A stretch of 11,590 nucleotides of DNA, taken from the NCBI GenBank assembly GCA_002713605.1, contig PATL01000018.1, positions 9,040-20,629 of the forward strand, written 5' to 3'. The first letter of the stretch is position 1; each line of letters opens with the position of its first letter. Made by a program: the position numbers and the translations under genes. Below the pieces are notes generated by a model. That model was not told where the DNA came from. It saw only the letters and a list, made by a program, of their open reading frames with translations, and made no database searches. Below are positions 1 to 7,470 of the stretch, piece by piece. Origin of the DNA: a bacterium (GTDB lineage: Bacteria > Actinomycetota > Acidimicrobiia > Acidimicrobiales > UBA8592).

Positions 1-89
1 ACAAGACAAGTAAAGATAATGATTGCAAAAGCGTAGTTAGGAAAAAAATCATAAATTGTCGTAAGAATATTCCCAAAAAATTCTAACAT
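1..89 (-). CDS. yidC: Membrane protein insertase YidC, N-terminal fragment
   Basis: Only the first 29 codons are in the window; the gene runs off the left edge. The reading begins [20 protein letters not shown] and continues into a hydrophobic stretch ([10 protein letters not shown]). This matches the short N-terminus and first membrane segment of the actinobacterial YidC/Oxa1 insertase, which helps proteins enter and fold in the cytoplasmic membrane, alone or with SecYEG. The ATG lies inside the end of yidD (7-base overlap). A good ribosome binding site, GAGAGG at 98-103 on the minus strand, ends 8 bases before it. Position immediately after yidD in the rpmH-rnpA-yidD-yidC order is the main support. 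The fragment is too short to show catalytic or substrate-groove residues, so the name rests on context plus the N-terminal pattern. Confidence 0.8.
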   Translation of the reverse strand, partial: MLEFFGNILTTIYDFFPNYAFAIIIFTCL

Positions 90-355
90 TGCGCTTTCCT
101 CTCTGGCACAGGGTCGTATCCATACCCTCCCCATGGATGGCAGCGGCACAGCCTTTTAGTTGAATACCAAACACCTCTTAAAATTCCGTGCGTATCGATT
201 GCCTCATATGCATATTCTGAACAGCTCGGCATATACCTACATGTAGGCAATTTATTAACCGTGACGCGTTGATATAGCAAAATAGCCTTCTGACCTGCAG
301 TTTTAAGTATTTTGTTTGTTAATTTTTTACTCGATATGTTATTCAAATAACTCAT
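83..355 (-). CDS. yidD: Membrane protein insertion efficiency factor YidD
   Basis: A 90-residue protein of the YidD (DUF37) family, small membrane-associated proteins that improve YidC-dependent membrane insertion. The family signature is clear: [15 protein letters not shown] at about residues 39-53 and [15 protein letters not shown] at about 68-82, with conserved cysteines and the [12 protein letters not shown] end. The N-terminal 38 residues are basic and contain a short amphipathic/hydrophobic stretch (KAILLYQRV), as expected for membrane association. Its ATG lies inside rnpA (17-base overlap) and its stop lies inside the first codons of yidC, so all are probably translated from one mRNA. 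The ribosome binding site upstream is weak (AAGAAG-like). Length and motif order are normal for the family. Confidence 0.95.
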   Translation of the reverse strand: MSYLNNISSKKLTNKILKTAGQKAILLYQRVTVNKLPTCRYMPSCSEYAYEAIDTHGILRGVWYSTKRLCRCHPWGGYGYDPVPERKAQC

Positions 356-662
356 TTAATGCTTCTTTTAAAACTATTTCCAGGTTAAATTCTTCACTTG
401 GTTTTGAGTGAATTTTTATCAAATAGTTTCCTTCTCGAATTGATTTTGGATCGTATCTAACCACTTGTCTAAATGCTTCTCGACACTGCCTACGAATTCG
501 GTTTCTTTGAACAGCTGTTCCAAATTTTTTAGGGATTGCAAACGCCAAACATGGAATCTCTGTCTTCTCGTAAAGATAGATAATTTCAAACGGCCCTTTT
601 TTTATTCTGAGCCCTCGCTTCAGGAGTGAAGCGTGTCTATCTCTACCAGTTACTTTCCCAAT
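339..662 (-). CDS. rnpA: Ribonuclease P protein component, apparent ATT start
   Basis: The protein subunit of RNase P, which helps the catalytic RNA remove 5' leaders from precursor tRNAs. From the ATT at 660-662 it is 107 residues. The family's RNA-binding signature is present as [15 protein letters not shown] at residues 50-64, preceded by AFAIPKKFG at 40-48 (the usual GFAVSKKVG-like strand). The N-terminal part, [20 protein letters not shown], aligns by eye with the usual start of RnpA in related bacteria. The frame is open from a stop at 702-704, but there is no ATG, GTG or TTG before a TTG at 546-548, which would delete residues 1-38. The ATT overlaps the rpmH stop by one base (TAATT), exactly where TAATG coupling would be expected. 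No close ribosome binding site is seen; GGAAGG at 680-685 is 17 bases away. Gene identity is sure, the start codon less so. Confidence 0.9.
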   Translation of the reverse strand: MGKVTGRDRHASLLKRGLRIKKGPFEIIYLYEKTEIPCLAFAIPKKFGTAVQRNRIRRQCREAFRQVVRYDPKSIREGNYLIKIHSKPSEEFNLEIVLKEALNELFE

Positions 663-796
663 TACGCTGACAGTTTTTGCCTTCCACGTCGCCGACGCGC
701 TTTAATAACCGCACGGCCCCCTCTAGTTGACATGCGGTTTCGAAAACCATGTTTTTTTGATCTTCTCCGCACATTCGGTTGAAATGTCCTCTTCAC
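662..796 (-). CDS. rpmH: 50S ribosomal protein L34
   Basis: Encodes L34, a small basic protein of the large ribosomal subunit that binds 23S rRNA. The 44-residue product begins [20 protein letters not shown] and ends with RGRQKLSA. The family pattern KRTFQPN...KKHGFR.RM.T..GR.....RR.KGR..L is complete and the length is normal. It starts with GTG (794-796), supported by an AAAGGA ribosome binding site at 803-808 on the minus strand, 6 bases upstream. The stop TAA overlaps the first base of the inferred rnpA ATT start. Divergent placement from dnaA across the origin is the classic bacterial arrangement. Recognition is straightforward. Confidence 0.97.
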   Translation of the reverse strand: MKRTFQPNVRRRSKKHGFRNRMSTRGGRAVIKARRRRGRQKLSA

Positions 797-971
797 TTTT
801 GATCCTTTACGTTATGTTTTAAGGTTTCTTCCAACACACCCTGTTTCAAAGCCCAGTTTTGTCTGACTTTTTTATCTGCAGGCAGCATTTACCTTACATC
901 CACACGCTAGAGGCTATTGTTAAGTTATTACAACCTTAAAAAAATCATAATTCAAAAATACTAAAGTAAAG

Positions 972-980
972 TTATCCACA
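972..980 (+). promoter_or_regulatory. DnaA box, perfect TTATCCACA
   Basis: An exact match to the bacterial consensus DnaA box TTATCCACA, 220 bases upstream of the dnaA ATG and directly after an AT-rich tract. It pairs with the oppositely oriented perfect box at 1019-1027. DnaA binding here could repress dnaA transcription or help load the initiator at the origin. Confidence 0.8.
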
Positions 981-1018
981 AGCTAATTAAGTTATGTTAT
1001 AAAAATAAATTCACACCC

Positions 1019-1027
1019 TGTGGATAA
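1019..1027 (-). promoter_or_regulatory. DnaA box, perfect, reverse orientation
   Basis: TGTGGATAA on the plus strand is the reverse complement of the consensus TTATCCACA. It lies 38 bases after the first perfect box, in the opposite orientation, so the two boxes point toward each other. Confidence 0.8.
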
Positions 1028-1199
1028 CTGTTAAAAAGTGGTTATGAGCAGGGAAAACAAATCCACTAGAGTTCCACTGGCAAGTTTGTTCACATGATGC
1101 TAGGTTTCACATCCACGCTATAAAAATTAAAAGATCTCCACAAGATTACACACATTGACATTAGAAAAATGTGTCGTTCAAACAGAAAAGAGAAAATCT

Positions 1200-2606
1200 A
1201 TGTCAAACGTAACACAACTATGGGATGCCTGTGCACAATCGATCCGAGACCAGGTATCTGATGGAGTTTGGCAATCAACATTTAAAGAAGCGCGCCCTCA
1301 AGCTATTACCGAAAATGAATTAATTCTCACGGTTCCAAATCAATGGGTGAAAGCGCAAGTGGAAGGAAAATACAACCCTCTTATACTTGAAGCACTTGAA
1401 GAAGCGTCACCGACACATATTCAATTAATAGTTGAAGTTGATACAAAAAACAGCGATGAAGTGGACCTAGTTAAAGCAGATACTCTTATACCTAATACTC
1501 TTATACCTAATAAAGAAAAAATAGCTGAAAGAAAAAATCCTCTTTATGAAGAAATAAGTTATATAAACAAAGAAAAACCATCAGTTAAAAACGAAAAATA
1601 TACATTTGAAACTTTTGTTACAGGAACAAGTAATCGTTTTGCTCACGCAGCTGCTTTATCTGTTGCTGAAAGGCCTGCGGAATCATATAACCCACTATTT
1701 ATTCATGGTGAAGCTGGTCTGGGAAAAACCCACCTTCTTCAGGCAATCGAAAGCTATATCCATGAAAATTATCCCATGCATTCAACTAAATACGTTTCGA
1801 CAGAAACCTTTCTAAATGAATTTATTGAATCAATAAAAACAAACAAAAGATCTGAGTTTAAGAGCCGTTATAGAGAAATAGATGTTCTTCTCGTTGATGA
1901 TATTCAATTTTTAGAAGGAAAAGAAGGCCTTCAAGAAGAGTTTTTCCACACATTTAATAGCCTGCATCAAGCAAATAAACAGATTGTTTTATCATCAGAT
2001 CGTCCGCCAGATGCAATTTCAACACTAGAAGATCGGTTAAGAAGCCGATTCAAAATGGGATTGTTAACGGATATCCAACCACCTGACTTAGAAACACGGC
2101 TTGCCATTCTTCGAAAAAAATCAGAAAGTGAAACTATTCCTGTTCCAGCGGATGTTCTTGAATTTATCGCAACACATGCGAAAGAAAATATTAGAGAATT
2201 AGAGGGAGCATTAATTAGGGTCTGTGCTTTTGCAAAGCTAAATAACCAAGATTTAACTATTGAAATCGCGAAGACGGTATTACAAGAATTAATCGCTTTA
2301 AGAAAACCACGTGCGATAACACCAGAGGTAATTCTTGATGCCACAGCAGAAAAATTTGGCCTATCAAAAGAAGATATTATTGGACAAAGACGACACCGAC
2401 CATTGGTAACAGCTCGACAAATAGCTATGTATGTATTCCGAGAGTTAACAGAACTAAGCTACCCAGCGATTGCTAGAGAATTTGGTGGACGTGATCATAC
2501 GACAGTAATTCATGCTGTAGACAAAATTAGTGATCTCATGCCAGCAAAGCAACAGATTTACGATGACGTAACAGACCTGGTACAAACAATACGATCCGGT
2601 AAATAA
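1200..2606 (+). CDS. dnaA: Chromosomal replication initiator protein DnaA
   Basis: The AAA+ initiator that binds DnaA boxes, melts the origin and recruits the replicative helicase. The 468-residue protein shows all four domains. Domain I is at about 1-85 (LWDACAQSIRDQVSDGVWQS). A short linker, about 86-130, includes the in-frame repeat TLIPNTLIPN. The ATPase core has Walker A GEAGLGKT at 170-177, Walker B LLVDDIQF at 230-237 and the arginine-finger segment DRLRSRF at 278-284. The DNA-binding domain has the signature GRDHTTVIHAVDKI at 430-443. I chose ATG 1200 because MSNVTQLW fits the normal DnaA start. A TTG at 1155 in the same frame would add 15 residues without homology and coincides with a TTGACA hexamer. 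The ribosome binding site before 1200 is poor (AAAAGAGA). Flanking DnaA boxes suggest autoregulation. Confidence 0.97.
   Translation: MSNVTQLWDACAQSIRDQVSDGVWQSTFKEARPQAITENELILTVPNQWVKAQVEGKYNPLILEALEEASPTHIQLIVEVDTKNSDEVDLVKADTLIPNTLIPNKEKIAERKNPLYEEISYINKEKPSVKNEKYTFETFVTGTSNRFAHAAALSVAERPAESYNPLFIHGEAGLGKTHLLQAIESYIHENYPMHSTKYVSTETFLNEFIESIKTNKRSEFKSRYREIDVLLVDDIQFLEGKEGLQEEFFHTFNSLHQANKQIVLSSDRPPDAISTLEDRLRSRFKMGLLTDIQPPDLETRLAILRKKSESETIPVPADVLEFIATHAKENIRELEGALIRVCAFAKLNNQDLTIEIAKTVLQELIALRKPRAITPEVILDATAEKFGLSKEDIIGQRRHRPLVTARQIAMYVFRELTELSYPAIAREFGGRDHTTVIHAVDKISDLMPAKQQIYDDVTDLVQTIRSGK
1481..1510 (+). repeat. 15-bp perfect tandem repeat within dnaA domain II
   Basis: TACTCTTATACCTAA occurs twice head to tail (1481-1495 and 1496-1510) with no mismatch. 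The unit length is a multiple of three, so it duplicates five residues in frame and gives TLIPNTLIPN at DnaA residues 95-104. It lies in the variable linker between domains I and III, where length changes are tolerated. The perfect identity suggests a recent slippage duplication, but this cannot be dated from one sequence. Confidence 0.9.
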
Positions 2607-2785
2607 ATAATCCACACGGTTTGTGGACTACTATAGAAAGTGTTGATAACAACGAAATTTCCATTCAACAACATCCGTAATACTAGAAATAACAGTTGTG
2701 GATTACAGAAGTAGTTAACAATAAATCCACAGAAAAAAATCTCCCTGAACAGGTAATATATAACATTAACCACATACCCACATAC

Positions 2786-2820
2786 CTACTACCACTACTA
2801 AGTAATTAAAATTTTTTTAA
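2786..2820. promoter_or_regulatory. DnaA-trio-like array plus AT-rich unwinding element
   Basis: Positions 2786-2800 read CTA CTA CCA CTA CTA, so the opposite strand is 3'-GAT GAT GGT GAT GAT-5'. This closely fits the DnaA-trio motif (3'-G/A-A-T-5' repeats) described in Bacillus subtilis as the single-strand landing site of DnaA next to DnaA boxes. Two tandem box-like sequences (2766-2782) lie immediately upstream, and an AT-rich stretch (2801-2820, AATTAAAATTTTTTTAA) follows. Box, trio and AT-rich DNA in that order define a basal unwinding system. No functional evidence is available from the sequence. Confidence 0.6.
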
Positions 2821-2825
2821 GAATA

Positions 2826-2832
2826 GAAGGAG
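2826..2832 (+). promoter_or_regulatory. Ribosome binding site of dnaN
   Basis: GAAGGAG ends 10 bases before a GTG at 2843. It is the strongest Shine-Dalgarno sequence in the window and fixes GTG as the dnaN start. A DnaA-box-like sequence, TTCTCCACA (2833-2841), sits between it and the start codon. Confidence 0.75.
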
Positions 2833-2842
2833 TTCTCCACAA

Positions 2843-3934
2843 GTGAAATTTCGATGTGATCGTGACATATTAGTTGAAGCACTTAATACGTCTAATAAAG
2901 CTGTAACAAATAGAGCTACACTTCCAGTTCTAAATGGTCTTCACCTTAATTTAAAAAAAGATACTTTAGTAATAACAGGTAGCGACTTAGATTTGACTAT
3001 AACTGTGTCTCTTGATGTAGCTGGTGAGAGTGATGGAACGTCTGTTGTACCAGCACGTTTACTTTCTGATGTTATTAGATCAGTAGAATCCGGAACTGTT
3101 GATATAACTGTTGATGAAACAGACCTTCAAGTAATAGCAGGACGTAGTGAGTTTTCACTTCGCACAATACCTGCGGACGAATATCCACTATTCGAAGGAG
3201 TTAACTCTGATCCTGTAACAGTAGATGCTTCTTTGCTTGTTAGCGCTTTAGAACAAGTTACTCCTGCAGCTTCATCTGATGATTCTCGCCCAATATTAAC
3301 GGGTGTTTATATGGTCGCTGAAGAAAAAGGATTTCGTTTAGTAGCTACTGACTCATATCGATTAGCTGTTAGAGACATGCCAGGATCATCATTATTAGCA
3401 GGACAACCTCCAATTCTTGTTCCATCAAGAGCTCTTACAGAACTAGCAAGGTTATTAGAAAAGGATTCAGAAGTTTCTTTGTACCTTGGGGAAAAGGAAG
3501 CGTCTTTCGAAATTAATAATATTCGAATGACAACTAGGCTGATAGAAGGAGAATTCCCTGATTATAAGCGACTAGTCCCAGAAGATAATCCTAATAAATT
3601 AACTGCTAACAGAGGAGAATTACGAGATGCAGTTAAAAGAGTTCGATTATTAGCGCAGGAAGCGACACCCATTCGTTTAGATATGGGAATGACTGGTTTG
3701 CAATTAATAGCTAAAACACAAGATATTGGTGAAGCCCATGAAACTGTTGATGCTAATTATGATGGAGATGATCTTACTATTGCATTTAATGCTGAATATC
3801 TATTAAAAGGTTTAGAAATAGCCCCTGGTGACGATATAACTTTAGAAACAATGGATAATCAAAAACCAGCTGTCTTAAAATCTAATGAACATCCAGAATT
3901 TCTATATCTTTTAATGCCTGTGCGTATTTCATAA
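2843..3934 (+). CDS. dnaN: DNA polymerase III beta subunit (sliding clamp)
   Basis: The ring-shaped processivity clamp that holds DNA polymerase III and other proteins on DNA. The 363-residue product has the usual length and all three clamp repeats. Recognisable family segments are KAVTNRATLPVLNGLHL near residues 19-35, SRPILTGVYM and ATDSYRLAVRD in the second domain, RMTTRLIEGEFPDY (the inter-domain region) and the C-terminal FLYLLMPVRIS. It starts at GTG with a strong GAAGGAG ribosome binding site; MKFRCDRDILVEAL fits the normal N-terminus. recF begins only 8 bases after its stop, so the two are probably co-transcribed. Its promoter probably lies in the origin region, but I could not pick a convincing one. 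No truncation or odd residue was noticed. Confidence 0.97.
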   Translation: MKFRCDRDILVEALNTSNKAVTNRATLPVLNGLHLNLKKDTLVITGSDLDLTITVSLDVAGESDGTSVVPARLLSDVIRSVESGTVDITVDETDLQVIAGRSEFSLRTIPADEYPLFEGVNSDPVTVDASLLVSALEQVTPAASSDDSRPILTGVYMVAEEKGFRLVATDSYRLAVRDMPGSSLLAGQPPILVPSRALTELARLLEKDSEVSLYLGEKEASFEINNIRMTTRLIEGEFPDYKRLVPEDNPNKLTANRGELRDAVKRVRLLAQEATPIRLDMGMTGLQLIAKTQDIGEAHETVDANYDGDDLTIAFNAEYLLKGLEIAPGDDITLETMDNQKPAVLKSNEHPEFLYLLMPVRIS

Positions 3935-3942
3935 CAACGATA

Positions 3943-5019
3943 ATGGTTTATCTGAAACGATTATGGCTGCAAGATTTCCGTAATTATTCAGTACAAGAAA
4001 AAGCATTCGTTAAGGGAACAAACGTTATTTTTGGCCAAAATGGTCAAGGAAAAACAAACTTATTAGAAGCAATCTATTACATGGGTAGTGCTGTGTCATT
4101 TAGAGGGGCACCTACAGAAGCACTTATTCGAAAAGATCTAGATACTGCCATCATTCGTGCTGAGATACAACATGAAGAGCGAGAACTCTTAGTTGAAGCA
4201 GAAATTTCTAATCAGCATCAGAACAGTATTGCTATAAATAAACAAAAAATAAGACCTATCCGTAATTTAGTAGGTTTGATACCGATGACTATTTTTGGAC
4301 CGGATGATCTAACGTTGGTAAAAGAAGGACCAAGCAATAGACGAACATATATTGATGAACTCTTAGTTAGAACGCACCCAAAACATCTAAAAAAACGAAC
4401 AGACCTTGAGTCAGTATTAAAACAACGAAACTCCTTTCTAAAACAGCAAAAAGGATATTTATCAACTCAAAACCAAGACATTCTCAAAGTTTGGAGTGAA
4501 CAATTTTCGACACTCAGTGAAGAATGGGGATTATTACGACAAGAAACATTAGTAGAAATTCAAGATTTAGCTCAAAAAGCATATGAAAATCTCGTGGGAG
4601 GAACGGAAAACCTAGAAATTATCTATAACCCCAGGTGGTTACAAGAAGGATTGCTATCACTTTTGAAGGAAACAGAAAAAGACGAAGTGAGAAGAGGAAC
4701 GACTTTGATTGGCCCACACAGAGATGATGTTGAAATTCTTTTAGATGGCATGCCTGCAAGAACGCACGCTTCACAGGGAGAGCAACGCACAATAGCGCTT
4801 TCGTTAAGAGTTGCTGGCCATCATTTATTACACAAACTCCATAAAACTAAACCACTTTTACTTCTTGATGATGTGTTTTCTGAACTCGATAATGATAGAA
4901 CAGAGAGACTGCTTCACCTATTGGTTGCAGATCAAACATTTATTACTACCGCTATTGAACCTAAGATTATTCAGCAAAATATGTACCATGAGATTAAAGA
5001 AGGAAAGATTGTTCTCTAA
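3943..5019 (+). CDS. recF: DNA replication/repair protein RecF
   Basis: An SMC-like ATPase that binds gapped DNA and, with RecO and RecR, loads RecA for gap repair. The 358-residue protein starts MVYLKRLWLQDFRNYS. It has Walker A GQNGQGKT at 31-38, the conserved IPMTIFGPDDLTLVKEGPSNRR region at about 113-134, GPHRDD at 257-262, the ABC signature HASQGEQRT at 275-283 and Walker B with D-loop LLLLDDVFSELD at 305-316. Length is normal. The ATG is 8 bases after the dnaN stop and has no visible Shine-Dalgarno sequence, so translation is probably coupled to dnaN. The stop overlaps the next ATG by one base (TAATG). No key residue is missing. Confidence 0.96.
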   Translation: MVYLKRLWLQDFRNYSVQEKAFVKGTNVIFGQNGQGKTNLLEAIYYMGSAVSFRGAPTEALIRKDLDTAIIRAEIQHEERELLVEAEISNQHQNSIAINKQKIRPIRNLVGLIPMTIFGPDDLTLVKEGPSNRRTYIDELLVRTHPKHLKKRTDLESVLKQRNSFLKQQKGYLSTQNQDILKVWSEQFSTLSEEWGLLRQETLVEIQDLAQKAYENLVGGTENLEIIYNPRWLQEGLLSLLKETEKDEVRRGTTLIGPHRDDVEILLDGMPARTHASQGEQRTIALSLRVAGHHLLHKLHKTKPLLLLDDVFSELDNDRTERLLHLLVADQTFITTAIEPKIIQQNMYHEIKEGKIVL

Positions 5020-5342
5020 TGAAATGGGACCCTTTAGAAAGAGAACAAAATCAGCCTAAAAAACTTGATTTTCTTTTAGATTCTCTCCTACATAAACTCA
5101 GCGGATCATCAACTCAAGAGATAACTATAATTATTGAGAAGTGGGATTTAATAGTTGGTGAGAAATTTTCACAAATAACACAACCAACACACATCAAGAG
5201 TAAAAAATTACACATTCAAGCTAATGATTCTGCCGTTGCAAAAGAACTAGAATGGCGAAAATCACAAATTTTAACAGCTGCAAAGTCTCATATAAACGAA
5301 GATAAAATTGACGATCTAAAAATAACAATAAAGAATTTATGA
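5019..5342 (+). CDS. dciA: DciA-like (DUF721) helicase-associated protein
   Basis: A 107-residue protein of the DUF721/DciA family. DciA is the widespread bacterial partner of the replicative helicase DnaB, assisting its loading where no DnaC or DnaI exists. The family core is visible as IIEKWDLIVGEKFSQITQPTHIK followed by KKLHIQANDSAVAKELEWRK, at about residues 37-80: a W..IVG element, then a strand pattern ending in a conserved EL. The N-terminal 30 residues are a poorly conserved tail. It is shorter than many actinobacterial versions. Its ATG overlaps the recF stop (TAATG), a typical coupled pair, and the place between recF and gyrB is the usual actinobacterial location (cf. Rv0004 of Mycobacterium tuberculosis). 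The function is family knowledge; the match is by pattern. Confidence 0.85.
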   Translation: MKWDPLEREQNQPKKLDFLLDSLLHKLSGSSTQEITIIIEKWDLIVGEKFSQITQPTHIKSKKLHIQANDSAVAKELEWRKSQILTAAKSHINEDKIDDLKITIKNL

Positions 5343-5409
5343 GACCAAAATTTATAGGCATAAAGCACTAAAATTTAATTACTTATAACACCTACTGATC
5401 GTCGAAAAA

Positions 5410-5418
5410 TGATAGAAT
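5410..5418 (+). promoter_or_regulatory. Candidate extended -10 promoter for gyrB
   Basis: The dciA-gyrB gap (5343-5522) holds TGATAGAAT, an extended -10 element (TGN before TAGAAT, five of six matches to TATAAT). No clear -35 lies 17 bases upstream, which is common for extended -10 promoters. It would give a leader of about 100 bases before gyrB. The gap contains no convincing terminator or open reading frame. It is a motif match only. Confidence 0.4.
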
Positions 5419-5516
5419 TGGCGATGTGTGATTTAGCCCTCTGACCACGTGTTTTATAGAAAAAATACGCGAAAAATTCAAGCAAATCACCTAAAAAAAT
5501 TTGGTAGGGAAATTAA

Positions 5517-7454
<1,938 letters not shown>

Positions 7455-7460
7455 AATAAC

Positions 7461-7466
7461 AAAGGA
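7461..7466 (+). promoter_or_regulatory. Ribosome binding site of gyrA
   Basis: AAAGGA lies 4 bases before the ATG at 7471, in the 16-base gap after gyrB. It supports this ATG and independent re-initiation on a gyrB-gyrA transcript. Confidence 0.6.
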
Positions 7467-7470
7467 ATTC

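Larger units (their letters stand above)
797..1199. other. rpmH-dnaA intergenic region with DnaA boxes (upstream lobe of oriC)
   Basis: This 403-base gap between divergent rpmH and dnaA has no credible coding sequence. It contains two perfect DnaA boxes in opposite orientation (972-980 and 1019-1027). Weaker matches are ATCTCCACA at 1134-1142 and TTGTTCACA at 1086-1094. A very AT-rich stretch lies at about 920-970, directly before the first box. It must hold the promoters of both the rpmH and dnaA transcripts. A TTGACA hexamer is at 1155-1160, but no good -10 sequence follows at 16-18 bases, and a TATAAA at 1119-1124 has no good -35, so neither is claimed as a promoter. The boxes may serve dnaA autoregulation, origin function or both; the sequence does not decide this. 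Confidence 0.65.
2607..2842. other. Predicted oriC core between dnaA and dnaN
   Basis: A 236-base non-coding gap. Near-consensus DnaA boxes seen on the plus strand are TAATCCACA 2608-2616, TTAACCACA 2766-2774 and TTCTCCACA 2833-2841 (one mismatch each), plus AAATCCACA 2723-2731 and ATACCCACA 2774-2782 (two mismatches). On the minus strand are TGTTGATAA 2641-2649 and TGTGGATTA 2697-2705 (one mismatch), and TGTGGACTA 2622-2630 (two). The first and third of these positions form an inverted repeat, TCCACA/TGTGGA with a 5-base gap (2611-2627), with no T-run after it, so paired DnaA boxes fit better than a terminator. After the last tandem boxes come a trinucleotide array and an AT-rich tract. In Streptomyces and mycobacteria oriC also lies between dnaA and dnaN. 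The boxes are seen; origin function is inferred. Confidence 0.75.

Noticed and set aside
339..548. A shorter rnpA starting at TTG 546-548 (69 residues)
   Set aside because: It would remove the conserved N-terminal region of the RNase P protein, which is clearly encoded upstream in the same frame.
1155..1199. TTG start that would lengthen DnaA by 15 residues
   Set aside because: The extra residues do not look like DnaA, the TTG is part of a TTGACA hexamer, and the ATG at 1200 gives the normal N-terminus.
1606..1815. Plus-strand frame of 69 codons inside dnaA
   Set aside because: It is a shifted-frame shadow of the DnaA Walker A region.
1967..2344. Long antisense frames within dnaA, gyrB and gyrA (for example 1967-2344, 6668-7066, 7773-8090)
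   Set aside because: All lie fully opposite strongly conserved genes, have low-complexity Ser/Leu-rich products and no ribosome binding site or family resemblance.
2558..2773. A minus-strand frame across the end of dnaA and the origin gap
   Set aside because: It overlaps DnaA boxes and the dnaA C-terminus, and the product resembles no family; the DNA is better explained as origin sequence.
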